Part shown: piece after piece, positions 20,389 through 29,906 of the stretch | Position numbering within the stretch: position 1 is the stretch's first letter | How the letters are laid out: the number at the start of each line of letters is the position of its first letter | Source: Thauera sp. | GTDB lineage: Bacteria; Pseudomonadota; Gammaproteobacteria; Burkholderiales; Rhodocyclaceae | Assembly: GCA_017302295.1 (NCBI GenBank) | Contig: JAFLDS010000007.1 | Coordinates: 1 to 64,000 of the forward strand | Direction: 5' to 3' | DNA: 64,000 nt | The notes under the pieces: model-generated | What the model saw: the letters and a program-made list of their open reading frames with translations, nothing else | Database searches by the model: none | Told to the model about the DNA's origin: nothing | Translations under genes and position numbers: made by a program

Positions 20389-20655
20389 ATGGCGCTATTT
20401 CCGCTGACTTCCAATTTCGAGGGCGATTTCGTCCTGCAACTGGTTCCGGTCGACACCGAGAACACCATGGACGAGGTTGCCGCTGCCGCGGCCGTGCATT
20501 CCGTCGGCCGCCGCGTACGGGCGCGACCGGGCTGCATCCTGCGGGTGCGCAGACAGGGGGCGGATGACTTCCTGCCGCGCACGATGAAGGTGGTCGAGGC
20601 AGGTTTCATGCCGACCGAGACGGTCGAGATCATCTGGGAGGCGGCGCCGCACTGA
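20389..20655 (+). CDS. tmoB: Toluene monooxygenase hydroxylase gamma subunit
   Basis: 88 aa, ubiquitin-like small subunit of the hydroxylase, as in TmoB/TbuU. The sequence LFPLTSNFEGDFVLQLVPVDTENTMDEVA is typical of the N-terminus, and TMKVVEAGFMPTETVEIIW of the C-terminus. It packs on the alpha subunit. A GAGGAG ribosome site precedes the ATG. The 97-nt gap from tmoA is the longest in the operon; no promoter was identified in it. Confidence 0.93.
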   Translation: MALFPLTSNFEGDFVLQLVPVDTENTMDEVAAAAAVHSVGRRVRARPGCILRVRRQGADDFLPRTMKVVEAGFMPTETVEIIWEAAPH

Positions 20656-20693
20656 GCGGCGTTGGAAAGACAACAAAAATTCAGGAGCGAGGC

Positions 20694-21029
20694 ATGGGTT
20701 TTACGAAAGTCTGTACGGTCGAAGACCTCTGGGAAGGCGAGATGGAGGCCTACACCGTCAACGGCCAGGAGATTCTGCTGGTCTGTGCCGACGGTGGCGA
20801 ATTCAAGGCCTTCCAGGGCATCTGCCCGCATCAGGACATTCCCCTCGCGGAGGGGAAGTTCGACGGCAACAAGCTCATCTGCCGGGCGCACCTCTGGCAG
20901 TTCGACGCCTTCACCGGCCAGGGCATCAATCCCGACGACTGCGCGCTGGCCGAGTACCCGGTGAGGGTGGATGGCAATGACATCCTGGTGAAGACCGAAG
21001 GCGTGACGCCGCTCTTTGCCCATAGCTGA
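20694..21029 (+). CDS. tmoC: Rieske-type [2Fe-2S] ferredoxin of toluene monooxygenase
   Basis: 111 aa. The Rieske cluster motif is present as CPHQ (Cys-x-His) and CRAHLWQFD (Cys-x2-His), about 17 residues apart. It shuttles electrons from the TmoF reductase to the diiron centre of TmoA. The AGGAGCGAGG ribosome site is close before the ATG. Length matches TmoC (about 112 aa). It lies 38 nt after tmoB. Confidence 0.95.
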   Translation: MGFTKVCTVEDLWEGEMEAYTVNGQEILLVCADGGEFKAFQGICPHQDIPLAEGKFDGNKLICRAHLWQFDAFTGQGINPDDCALAEYPVRVDGNDILVKTEGVTPLFAHS

Positions 21030-21079
21030 GCGCGTGGCACCCGCTGCCCGGCGGCAGCAAAACACGAAAAGGAAAGACG

Positions 21080-21394
21080 ATGAGTGCAGCAGCCTCTGGA
21101 CAGGCGTACCACAACAACATGGTCGGGCCGATCATGCGTGCCGGCGATCTGGCGCTGGCGGTGATTGAAGCAGCCAGGATCGACAACCCCGACAAGGAGA
21201 TCTTCGTCGACGACAAGCGGGCCTATCTGCGCATCCACGCCGAGCAGGAAATGATCCTGCGCCGCGAGACGATCGAGGAGGAACTGGGCCGCCCCTTCCG
21301 CATGAATGACCTGGAGGTGGATCTCAGCTCGTTTGCGGGACAGATCGAAAGCCAGGACAACGCGGTGCGCTTCTACTTCGTCAAGAAGATCTGA
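21080..21394 (+). CDS. tmoD: Toluene monooxygenase effector (coupling) protein
   Basis: 104 aa, cofactor-less effector protein of the MmoB/DmpM family. It binds the hydroxylase near the diiron site and raises coupling and specificity. Characteristic motifs are [21 protein letters not shown] at the N-terminus and [21 protein letters not shown] in the middle. Ribosome site AAAAGGAAAG. Fourth gene of the operon, 50 nt after tmoC. Confidence 0.94.
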   Translation: MSAAASGQAYHNNMVGPIMRAGDLALAVIEAARIDNPDKEIFVDDKRAYLRIHAEQEMILRRETIEEELGRPFRMNDLEVDLSSFAGQIESQDNAVRFYFVKKI

Positions 21395-21432
21395 CGACCC
21401 GCGCCGGACAAGGACAAATCGAGGAGACAGGA

Positions 21433-22419
21433 ATGACCGAACCGCAGCAGCTCAAGCCACTCAAGACCTGGAGCCACCTTGCCGCCCGGCGGCGCAAGCC
21501 CAGCGAGTACGAGATCGTCAGCGCCAACCTGCACTACAACGATCGCGACCCCGATGCGCCGTACGAGCTCTCGCCGGGCATGTTCATGAACGAGTGGTAC
21601 AAGAAGAACACTTTCGCCACCGCGCTCAAGCATGAGGACTGGAACGCCTTCCGCGATCCGGAAGAGGTGGTCTATCGGACCTACAACCTGATGCAGGACG
21701 GTCAGGAAACCTACGTCTTCGGCCTGTTCGACCAGTTCAACCAGCGCGAGCACGACCAGGCGCTCGATCCGCGCTGGGCGGGCACGCTGGCGCGGATGTA
21801 CGCGCCGGTGCGTTACCTTTTCCACACCGTGCAGATGGCCTCTGCCTACGTCGGGCAGGTATCGCCGGCGAGCACCATCACCAACTGCAACTACTTCCAG
21901 ATGGCGGACAGCCTGCGCTGGGTCAGCCACACCGCCTACCGGACCAAGGAGCTGTCGACCGCCTTTCCCGACAAGGGCTTTGCACGGGACGAACGCGCCT
22001 ACTGGGAGAAGGATCCGGTGTGGCAGGGCTTCCGTGAGCTCATGGAAAAGACGCTGACCGTGTGGGACTGGGGCGAAGCCATCATCGTCCTTAACCTGAT
22101 CGCCAAACCGGCCATCGAGGAGAGCGTGCTGCGCAAGCTGGGCGAATCGGCGCGACACAACGGCGACATGCTGCTCGGCCTCATCACCGACGCGCAACTG
22201 ATCGACTCCGCGCGCCATCGTCGCTGGCTGGCTTCGTTCATCAAGATGGCGCTGGAAACGCCGGGAAATCTCGAGCTGATCCAGAGCTGGGTCGCGAAGT
22301 GGGAGCCGCTGGCGGACAAGGCGATCGAGGCCTATTGCTCGATGCTGCCCGACGTCGCGGACCCCGCGGCGTCGGCAAAGGCCGCGACCCGCGCCTTCCG
22401 CCATTCCCTCGGGCTTTGA
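21433..22419 (+). CDS. tmoE: Toluene monooxygenase hydroxylase beta subunit
   Basis: 328 aa, matching TmoE (about 327). It has the ferritin-like fold of the alpha subunit without the metal ligands. Family motifs: PLKTWSHLAARRRKPSEYEIVSANL at the start and FLHTVQ-type region RYLFHTVQMASAYVGQVSPASTI. It forms the hydroxylase dimer with TmoA and TmoB. A GAGGAGACAGGA ribosome site precedes the ATG, 38 nt after tmoD. Confidence 0.95.
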   Translation: MTEPQQLKPLKTWSHLAARRRKPSEYEIVSANLHYNDRDPDAPYELSPGMFMNEWYKKNTFATALKHEDWNAFRDPEEVVYRTYNLMQDGQETYVFGLFDQFNQREHDQALDPRWAGTLARMYAPVRYLFHTVQMASAYVGQVSPASTITNCNYFQMADSLRWVSHTAYRTKELSTAFPDKGFARDERAYWEKDPVWQGFRELMEKTLTVWDWGEAIIVLNLIAKPAIEESVLRKLGESARHNGDMLLGLITDAQLIDSARHRRWLASFIKMALETPGNLELIQSWVAKWEPLADKAIEAYCSMLPDVADPAASAKAATRAFRHSLGL

Positions 22420-22480
22420 GTGGTCCGTGCGGGCGCCTCGAATGGGGCGCCCGCAGGTTTCCCTTCCGTGTCGAGATCCC

Positions 22481-23500
22481 ATGCGCAATCCAGCAAGCAT
22501 CAGAATCCAGAAGGATGGCGGGGTGTTCGTCCAGCAGCCTGGCGATACCATCCTGCGTGCGGCGCTCCGCGCCGAAAAGGGCCTGACTTATGAATGCAAC
22601 TCCGGCGGCTGCGGGGCCTGCAAGTTCGACCTCATCGAGGGCGAGGTCGAGGAACTATGGCCGGAGGCGCCGGGCCTGACCGAGCGCGACCGCAGGCGCG
22701 GACGCAAGCTGGCCTGCCAGTGCCGGGCAATCGGCGATGTAACGATCGCAGCGGCGACCGCGCCGGAGTACGTGCCGCACATCGCGCCCGGTCGTCAGCG
22801 CGCGCGTCTTGCGCAGATTCGCGACATCACGCACGACATCCGAGAGTTCCGCTTCGTCGCGAGCGAACACGCCCGGTTCCTGCCCGGCCAGTACGCGATG
22901 CTCGATCTGCCAGGGCTGACGAGTTCGCGGGCGTATTCGCTTGCCAACACACCCAACGATCGCGGTGAATGGCATTTCCAGGTACGGCGGGTGCAGCACG
23001 GCCGGGGAACGCACGTCCTGTTCGATCGCCTCGCGGTCGGCGACGAGATCGGCCTCGACGGCCCCTACGGCACCGCGCATCTGCGCCCCGACGCGCCGCG
23101 TGACCTGGTGTGTGTCGCCGGTGGGTCGGGCCTTGCGCCGATGCTCTCGATCGCTCGCGGCGCCGCCGAAGCCGGCATGCTGGGGCAGCGAACCCTGCAT
23201 TTTTTCTACGGTGCCCGCACGCCGCGCGACGTATGCGGCGAGGACATGCTCGGCGAACTCCCGGGATACGGCTCCGCCATCCGCTTCATCCCGGTCGTGT
23301 CGCTTCCGCACGATGGCGGCGAGTGGAGGGGGCGGACCGGATATGTGCACGACGAACTGAGCCGGGACCTGCCCAAGTCTCTGGCCGAGTACGAGTTCTA
23401 TTTCGCCGGGCCGCCGCCGATGACCCAGGCCCTGCAGGAACTGCTGATGCTCGGACACAAGGTCCCGTTCGGACAGATCCACTTCGACCGTTTCTTCTAG
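22481..23500 (+). CDS. tmoF: Toluene monooxygenase NADH:ferredoxin reductase
   Basis: 339 aa. N-terminal plant-type [2Fe-2S] domain with CNSGGCGACKFDL and a fourth Cys in LACQCRAIG. Then an FAD domain (RAYSLANTPND) and an NAD-binding domain (CVAGGSGLAPMLSIA and FYFAGPPPMTQA). It takes electrons from NADH and passes them to TmoC. The ATG at 22481 was chosen because MRNPASIRIQKDG aligns with ferredoxin-domain starts; the open frame to 22427 reaches only 8 nt past the tmoE stop. Last catalytic gene of the operon. Confidence 0.94.
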   Translation: MRNPASIRIQKDGGVFVQQPGDTILRAALRAEKGLTYECNSGGCGACKFDLIEGEVEELWPEAPGLTERDRRRGRKLACQCRAIGDVTIAAATAPEYVPHIAPGRQRARLAQIRDITHDIREFRFVASEHARFLPGQYAMLDLPGLTSSRAYSLANTPNDRGEWHFQVRRVQHGRGTHVLFDRLAVGDEIGLDGPYGTAHLRPDAPRDLVCVAGGSGLAPMLSIARGAAEAGMLGQRTLHFFYGARTPRDVCGEDMLGELPGYGSAIRFIPVVSLPHDGGEWRGRTGYVHDELSRDLPKSLAEYEFYFAGPPPMTQALQELLMLGHKVPFGQIHFDRFF

Positions 23501-23624
23501 GCGCGATCCTGGCCCCATGAACCAGGTGCGAGAGGGCGGCGCCGCACATCCGGCTGACGAGCGCCGTCTTCTCGGACAAGATGAGTGGCTTGGGGGTGTG
23601 CGGTTGCGCGCGGGTGAGGAAACT

Positions 23625-26516
23625 ATGGATCCAGCTTCGGCCAAGTCGGCCGCGATGTTCGTCCGCTCGGTGAAAGGTGTCGGCCTGTCGGCCGATGACG
23701 CCGCAGACGTCCGGCGGCAGAAGCTGGCGCGCATCATCGTCGATTCGATGTACCAGTTCCTCGGCCTGCTCGATGTCGACGGCAACGTCATCGAGGCCAA
23801 CGAGGCGGCCCTGGAAGGCGCGGGCATCGCGCTGGAGGATGTCGTCGGCAAGCCGTTCTGGGAGGCACGCTGGTGGGCCTTGTCGGAGGATGCCCGCGAG
23901 CGTGTGCGGACGATGGTCTTGCAAGCGCGTGAGGGGCGCTTCGTGCGTTGCGATGTCGAGATCTACGGCGCCGCCAGAGGCAGCAAGACGATCGTCGTAG
24001 ACTTTTCGCTGACGCCGATTCTCGATGACAGCGGCAGGGTGGCCTTCCTGCTCCCTGAGGGGCGGAACGTCTCGGAGAAGATCGCCATCGAGGCCGAGCT
24101 GACGAGGAAGAACAGCGAAGTTCAGGCCGCACTGGAAAAGCTGCGGGAAATCGATGGATTCAAGACCAAGTTCTTCGCCAACGTCAGCCATGAACTGCGC
24201 ACCCCGCTGACGCTGATCCTCGGCCCCGTCAACCAGCTTCTGCAAGGTGCGGGGCCGCTGTCCGAACGCGAACGTTTTCGGCTCCTGAGCATAAAGCGGA
24301 ACGCGCATGCCTTGCTGCAGCAGGTCAATGATCTGCTGGATCTGGCGAGGATCGATGCGGGCCAGATGCCGCTTGTCTATGTGTGCGCCGACCTCGCGGC
24401 CCTGGTCAGGGAGATCGTCGCCGGGTTCGCCGCGGCGGCCGGGGAGCGCGCGATCCACATCAACGTGTCCGGTGAAGAAGAACTGTACGTCGACCTGGAC
24501 CGCGCCAAATTTGCCCGCGTTGTCACCAACCTGCTGTCCAACGCACTCAAGTTCACGGCCGATGGCGGGCGCATCCGCTGCGTGCTCGAGCGGCTGGCGC
24601 AGGACCGCTGCCTGCTGAGCGTTCAGGACAACGGCCCCGGGGTGCCGGACAGGCTCAAGCAGCAGATCTTCGACCGCTATGCGCAGGGCGAGGATGAGCT
24701 GTCATCCAAGGGGAGCGGGCTCGGACTCAACATCGTGAAGGAATTCGTCGAACTGCACGGCGGGACCATCTCCGTCATCGACGCGCCGGAGAGGGGCGCG
24801 GTATTTCAGGTTGAATTGCCGCGGCGTGCGCCGTCCGGGGCCTTCGTTCGCCAATCGGTGCCGACGGACATGCTCGTTCCCCATCACGAGAGGGGGTTCG
24901 CCCAGCCGCAGGAACACGCACTCGCGCGGCACAAGGAGGGCAGTCCGCGCATTCTGGTAGTCGAGGACAACCCCGATCTGTGCCAGTTTCTGTTCGACGT
25001 CCTGGCGGACGACTATCAGGTCATTCCCGCAGAGAACGGCCGCCGGGCGCTGGATCTGGTGCGAGAACAGCCGCCCGATCTGATCATCACCGACCTCATG
25101 ATGCCGGCCATGGATGGGGAGCGCTTCGTCCGTGCGCTGCGGGAAGAACTGGAATGCAGTGTTCCGGTGATGGTGCTGTCCGCGCGGTCCGACAATGCCC
25201 TGCGCGAGACCTTGCTCGAGGAACTCGTCCAGGATTACCTGACCAAGCCGTTCTCGCCTCAGGAGCTTCGGGCGCGGGTCCGCAACCTGGTTTCGGTCAA
25301 GCGCTCGGTGGACATCCTGCAGAAGGAGCTCAATTCACAGCTCTCGGACATCGCCGAGCTGACTTCGGGCCTGATCGCGAGCCGCAAGTCACTGCAACAG
25401 GGCCTGGTGGCCCTGCAGATCTCTGAGCGCCGCTGGCAGGGCTTCTACGAGAACGCTGCGGTCGGCATCGCGTTGGTGGATGCGGACGGAAAGATCATGA
25501 AGGCCAATCCAGCCCTGCAGAAGATGCTTGGCTACGAGGCACGCGAAATTCGCGGGGTGTCGCTCATCGACATCACGGTGGAGTCCGAACGCGCCATGAC
25601 GCGCCGCAACGTGCATCGGCTGCTCGAGGGCAGGGTGGAGAGCTTTCAGGCGCAGAAGCGGTACGAGCGCAAGGACGGCGGGGTGCTCTGGGCGAATGTC
25701 AGCGCCTCGATCATTCCGGTCGTGGGCGACGAAGGCCCGCGCGTCGCGGTCATCGTCGAGGATGTAACCGCACAAAAAGCGGCCGAGGATGCGCTCGCCA
25801 AGACGCGGACCGACCTGGCTCGTGTTTCGAGGGTGACGATGATGGGCGAACTGGTGGCGTCGATTGCGCACGAGGTGAATCAGCCCCTGTCGGCCATCGT
25901 CACCAACAGCCACGCGGCTCTGCGCTGGCTGGAGCGCGACACGCCGGACTATCAGGAAGTGGTCGCCGCGCTCAAGCGGGTGCATCGCGACGCGGTGCAT
26001 GCGGGCAACGTGATCTCGCGCATCCGGGATTTCCTCAAGAAAGGTGGCTTGAAACGCGACGTGGTCAATGTCCCCGCGATGCTCGACAGCCTCATCGCGA
26101 TGCTGCAGCGGACATTGGTGGAGACGGCGACGACGGTCGAATTGCGGGTTGACGCTGCTCTCCCCATCCTCGTCGGCGACCAGGTGCAACTGCAGCAGGT
26201 GTTGCTCAACCTGCTCGTGAACGCAATCGATGCGATGCGGGGGCACTCGGGGCGGGAACACCACATCGTCGTGACCGTGAGTGCCGAGCGCGGCCGTGGC
26301 ACGGTGTTCTCGGTCAGTGACTGCGGCCCTGGCGTACCGCAGGACAAGATCCCCTTGATCTTCGACGCCTTCTTTTCAACCAAGGGAGACGGGCTCGGGA
26401 TGGGGCTGGCGATCAGCAAGTCCATCGTCGCGAATCACGGCGGGGATCTGTGGCTGGAGGCGACCGGACCGGAGGGGGCCTGCTTCAAATTCAGCATACC
26501 GGAGGACGCACGATGA
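23625..26516 (+). CDS. tmoS: TodS/TmoS-type hybrid sensor histidine kinase
   Basis: 963 aa with order PAS1 (about 35-150), HisKA1 with phospho-His in FFANVSHELRTPL, HATPase1, receiver with the aspartate in DLIITDLMMP, PAS2, HisKA2 (ELVASIAHEVNQPLS) and HATPase2. This double-kinase layout is special to TodS, TmoS and TutC, cytoplasmic sensors that bind toluene in PAS1. The pocket residues Phe46, Phe79 and Trp85 of TodS have equivalents (Phe45, Phe78, Trp84); TodS Ile74 is Val73. The start at 23625 follows GAGGA and brings PAS1 into register with TodS within one residue; an ATG at 23517 lacks a ribosome site. It overlaps the next gene by 4 nt. Confidence 0.92.
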   Translation: MDPASAKSAAMFVRSVKGVGLSADDAADVRRQKLARIIVDSMYQFLGLLDVDGNVIEANEAALEGAGIALEDVVGKPFWEARWWALSEDARERVRTMVLQAREGRFVRCDVEIYGAARGSKTIVVDFSLTPILDDSGRVAFLLPEGRNVSEKIAIEAELTRKNSEVQAALEKLREIDGFKTKFFANVSHELRTPLTLILGPVNQLLQGAGPLSERERFRLLSIKRNAHALLQQVNDLLDLARIDAGQMPLVYVCADLAALVREIVAGFAAAAGERAIHINVSGEEELYVDLDRAKFARVVTNLLSNALKFTADGGRIRCVLERLAQDRCLLSVQDNGPGVPDRLKQQIFDRYAQGEDELSSKGSGLGLNIVKEFVELHGGTISVIDAPERGAVFQVELPRRAPSGAFVRQSVPTDMLVPHHERGFAQPQEHALARHKEGSPRILVVEDNPDLCQFLFDVLADDYQVIPAENGRRALDLVREQPPDLIITDLMMPAMDGERFVRALREELECSVPVMVLSARSDNALRETLLEELVQDYLTKPFSPQELRARVRNLVSVKRSVDILQKELNSQLSDIAELTSGLIASRKSLQQGLVALQISERRWQGFYENAAVGIALVDADGKIMKANPALQKMLGYEAREIRGVSLIDITVESERAMTRRNVHRLLEGRVESFQAQKRYERKDGGVLWANVSASIIPVVGDEGPRVAVIVEDVTAQKAAEDALAKTRTDLARVSRVTMMGELVASIAHEVNQPLSAIVTNSHAALRWLERDTPDYQEVVAALKRVHRDAVHAGNVISRIRDFLKKGGLKRDVVNVPAMLDSLIAMLQRTLVETATTVELRVDAALPILVGDQVQLQQVLLNLLVNAIDAMRGHSGREHHIVVTVSAERGRGTVFSVSDCGPGVPQDKIPLIFDAFFSTKGDGLGMGLAISKSIVANHGGDLWLEATGPEGACFKFSIPEDAR

Positions 26517-27142
26517 GCGGCATGGAGGGCAACGCGCCCATCGTCTATGTCGTCGATGACGATGAGTCGGTTCGCGAGTCGCTGAGCAGCCTGATCCGCG
26601 CCGAAGGCATGAGGGTGCAGGTCTTTGCTTCGCCGCTCGAGTTTCTGGCGGTTCCGGTGCTCAGCGAATTCGCCTGCATCGTCCTCGATCTGCGGATGCC
26701 GGGCCTCGACGGACTGGCGCTGCAGGAGCGCCTGGCCGAGCGGGGCGTCGATCTTCCGATCGTCTTCATTACCGGGCATGGAGACGTCCCGGATGCCGTC
26801 CGAGCGATGAAGGCCGGCGCGGTGGACTTTCTGAAGAAGCCCTTCGAAGACTTTGAGCTGTTGAATTCGATCGCAGCCGCGCTGGCCCGGGTCGGCGAAC
26901 GCTGCGACGAAAGGCTCGCAGCGGCCGACTTGCAGGCGCGTTACGAGCGCCTCACGCCGCGGGAGCGTGAAATCATGTTCCTCGTCGCTCAGGGCAAGCA
27001 GAACAAGCTCATCGCGCACGAACTGGGCGTGACGGAAAGCACGGTCAAGGTGCACCGCCACAACGTCATGACGAAGATGCAGATCCGCTCGCTTCCGGGA
27101 TTGACGCTGGCGCTGCAGCGCATCAGGCGGGAAGGGCCTTAG
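26513..27142 (+). CDS. tmoT: TodT/TmoT-type response regulator
   Basis: 209 aa. Receiver domain with acidic pocket Asp15-Asp17 (VVDDDESV), phospho-acceptor Asp59 (IVLDLRMPG) and Lys in FLKKPFED, then a LuxR/FixJ-type helix-turn-helix (LTPREREIMFLVAQGKQNKLIAHELGV). TodT (206 aa) activates toluene catabolic promoters after phosphorylation by TodS. The ATG is within an ATGA overlap with the kinase gene and follows GGAGGA, so the pair is coupled. Expected to activate tmoA from the upstream palindrome. Ends before a strong hairpin. Confidence 0.93.
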   Translation: MSGMEGNAPIVYVVDDDESVRESLSSLIRAEGMRVQVFASPLEFLAVPVLSEFACIVLDLRMPGLDGLALQERLAERGVDLPIVFITGHGDVPDAVRAMKAGAVDFLKKPFEDFELLNSIAAALARVGERCDERLAAADLQARYERLTPREREIMFLVAQGKQNKLIAHELGVTESTVKVHRHNVMTKMQIRSLPGLTLALQRIRREGP

Positions 27143-27162
27143 GCCTTAGGGCCCGATGACGT

Positions 27163-27193
27163 GCAGAGGGGCCCGGCAAGCGGGCCCCTCTGC
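27163..27193. terminator. Terminator hairpin between tmoT and suhB
   Basis: Perfect 13-bp stem GCAGAGGGGCCCG (27163-27175) / CGGGCCCCTCTGC (27181-27193) with a GCAAG loop, between convergent genes. No T-run follows on either strand, so its efficiency is uncertain, but stem strength and placement support a bidirectional terminator. Confidence 0.7.
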
Positions 27194-27231
27194 GTACCGC
27201 GTCACGCGCGGCCGGATGCTCCGACGAGGCC

Positions 27232-28044
<813 letters not shown>

Positions 28045-28168
28045 GCGGTGCGGTCTCGTTTAAAGAAGCGACCCGGCACACGATCGTCTGCCTTGTGGGC
28101 TGGCCTTGCCTTGGAAGGCGAAGGGGACGATCTGGACCGGCAAAATTTTGGAAGCCCTGGATTTTAAT

Positions 28169-28900
28169 ATGAATCGCCCCCTTGCGCTCGACCGCATCCG
28201 CGTCGTGCTTTCGCGCACCAGCCATCCCGGCAATATCGGCGCAGCCGCCCGTGCAATGAAGACCATGGGTCTGAGCCAGCTGTGGCTCGTTGCGCCCGAG
28301 TCCTTTCCCGACCCGGTAGCCGAGGCGCGCGCGTCCGGCGCCGACGACATTCTCGCCGCGGCAAAAGTGGTGGGAAGGCTGTCCGATGCGCTCGTCGGCA
28401 CCGTGTTCGCAGCGGCGGTGACGGCGCGGCGGCGCGAATTGTCGATGCCTCGCAGGCACGCTCGCGAGGCGGCCGTGGAGATCGTCGACCGTTGCCGGGA
28501 TGGCGAGGTGGCGCTGGTTTTTGGCAACGAGACGAACGGGCTCACCAACGAGGAAGTCGGCCTGTGCAGTCTTCCGGTAACCATTCCGACGAATCCGGAC
28601 TTCTCCTCGCTGAATCTCGGTGCGGCCGTGCAACTGTTGTGCTATGAGGTGCGCATGGCGGCGCTGCAGCCACCGCCGCCCGACGACGTGCGGCCCGAGT
28701 TCGCCACGCACGAGCAGTTCGAGGGCTTCATCGCGCACCTGGAGCGCGCGGTCACCGCGAGCGGCTTTCATGATCCGGCCAACCCCAAGCGATTGCTGCC
28801 ACGGATGCGGCGCATGTTCAACCGCATCCGGCTGGAGAAGGAAGAGGTCGCCATCCTGCGCGGGATGCTGACCACCTTCGAGCATCACAAGCGCCGTTGA
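28169..28900 (+). CDS. trmJ: tRNA 2'-O-methyltransferase TrmJ
   Basis: 243 aa SPOUT-class RNA methyltransferase. Motif 1 SRTSHPGNIGAAARAMKTMGL, motif 2 ALVFGNETNGLTNEE, and the knot motif FSSLNLGAAVQLLCYEV. It methylates the ribose at position 32 of tRNA anticodon loops using SAM. Length is as expected (E. coli about 246). The ATG at 28169 is preceded by TTTTAAT without a good ribosome site. Upstream of cysE and the isc operon. Confidence 0.94.
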   Translation: MNRPLALDRIRVVLSRTSHPGNIGAAARAMKTMGLSQLWLVAPESFPDPVAEARASGADDILAAAKVVGRLSDALVGTVFAAAVTARRRELSMPRRHAREAAVEIVDRCRDGEVALVFGNETNGLTNEEVGLCSLPVTIPTNPDFSSLNLGAAVQLLCYEVRMAALQPPPPDDVRPEFATHEQFEGFIAHLERAVTASGFHDPANPKRLLPRMRRMFNRIRLEKEEVAILRGMLTTFEHHKRR

Positions 28901-29011
28901 TGGCCTCAGATCCCCGTCTGGCGCGAGTTCTGGCCGGCGTCGGGGTGTTCCTTGGTGCGCTTAAGTCGATTAAAATAGTCGGGAATTGACTTGCTTCGGA
29001 GAAAAGTCCAC

Positions 29012-29767
29012 ATGTTCAGCCGCCTGCGCGAAGATCTGGCAAGCGTTCGCGAACGCGATCCCGCAGCCCGTTCCACGTTCGAGGTGCTGACCTGTTATCC
29101 CGGAGTCCATGCGCTGATGTTTCATCGGCTTGCACATGCGGCCTGGGGGCAGGGGTTCTTCTGGCTCGGACGTTTCATCAGCCACATCAGCCGCTTTCTG
29201 ACCGGCATTGAGATTCATCCCGGCGCGACGATAGGGCGCCGGGTGTTCATCGATCACGGCATGGGGACGGTCATCGGTGAGACCGCAGAAATCGGCGACG
29301 ACTGCACGATCTACCAGGCGGTGACGCTGGGTGGGACCTCGCTGTACCGCGGGACCAAACGCCATCCGACCCTGGGCAAGGGCGTCGTGGTGGGGGCAGG
29401 AGCGAAAGTCCTGGGCGGCTTTACCGTCGGCGATGGTGCGAAGATCGGCTCCAACGCGGTGGTCGTGAAGCCGGTCCCGGCCGGTGCGACAGCGGTCGGC
29501 AATCCGGCGCGCTTGGTCGATCCCGAGCGCGACGCCGCGCGTGAGCAGAAGGCCGAGCAGATGGGCTTTTCCGCATACGGCGTGACGCGCGACATGGACG
29601 ATCCTGTGTCGAAAGCGCTTCACGGTCTGCTTGATCATTCGGTCGAGACCGACCGCCGCCTTCAGGTGATTCTCGCGCGGCTCGAGGCGGCGGGGATCAA
29701 GCTGGATGAAACGGTCGAGCCGACTGACCGGTTCGATGCGTCGCGCCTCTCGAAAATGGTTGATTGA
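29012..29767 (+). CDS. cysE: Serine O-acetyltransferase
   Basis: 251 aa, left-handed beta-helix acyltransferase. Hexapeptide repeats run through [29 protein letters not shown] and [14 protein letters not shown]. The catalytic His/Asp motif FIDHGMG and the CoA-site region [13 protein letters not shown] are present. It makes O-acetylserine, the precursor of cysteine, and is placed 139 nt before iscR, so cysteine supply and Fe-S assembly are neighbours. The C-terminus carries about 50 extra charged residues. The ATG at 29012 follows CGGAGAAAAG. Confidence 0.94.
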   Translation: MFSRLREDLASVRERDPAARSTFEVLTCYPGVHALMFHRLAHAAWGQGFFWLGRFISHISRFLTGIEIHPGATIGRRVFIDHGMGTVIGETAEIGDDCTIYQAVTLGGTSLYRGTKRHPTLGKGVVVGAGAKVLGGFTVGDGAKIGSNAVVVKPVPAGATAVGNPARLVDPERDAAREQKAEQMGFSAYGVTRDMDDPVSKALHGLLDHSVETDRRLQVILARLEAAGIKLDETVEPTDRFDASRLSKMVD

Positions 29768-29804
29768 GCGCTCACGAGGGTCATAACCAGGAACGATCTA
29801 GCTA

Positions 29805-29829
29805 TTAGTTGACCGTTTTTGTCGGGTTA
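29805..29829 (+). promoter_or_regulatory. IscR type 1 operator (distal)
   Basis: 25-nt imperfect palindrome fitting the E. coli type 1 pattern (ATASYYGAC...GTCRRSTAT). It contains TAGTTGACC on the left and TTGTCGGGTTA on the right; it departs from the pattern at five or six positions. It overlaps the -35 of the iscR promoter. [4Fe-4S] or [2Fe-2S] IscR should repress from here. Confidence 0.7.
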
Positions 29830-29837
29830 CGTATAGT
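29809..29837 (+). promoter_or_regulatory. iscR promoter
   Basis: TTGACC (29809-29814), a 17-nt spacer and TATAGT (29832-29837), a near-ideal sigma-70 promoter. Both elements lie within IscR-type palindromes, which fits autorepression of the isc operon. About 70 nt upstream of the iscR ATG. Confidence 0.8.
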
Positions 29838-29857
29838 TGAGCGAAATGATTGGGTAT
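29833..29857 (+). promoter_or_regulatory. IscR type 1 operator (proximal)
   Basis: 25-nt element beginning ATAGTTGA and ending TTGGGTAT, matching the outer arms of the type 1 pattern well and the inner GAC/GTC positions less well. It lies 3 nt after the distal site and covers the -10 and likely start of transcription. Confidence 0.6.
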
Positions 29858-29906
29858 TAGCCCGCCACGGGCTTGGCACGATCCGCCGACATCGCGAGGA
29901 CGCAAC

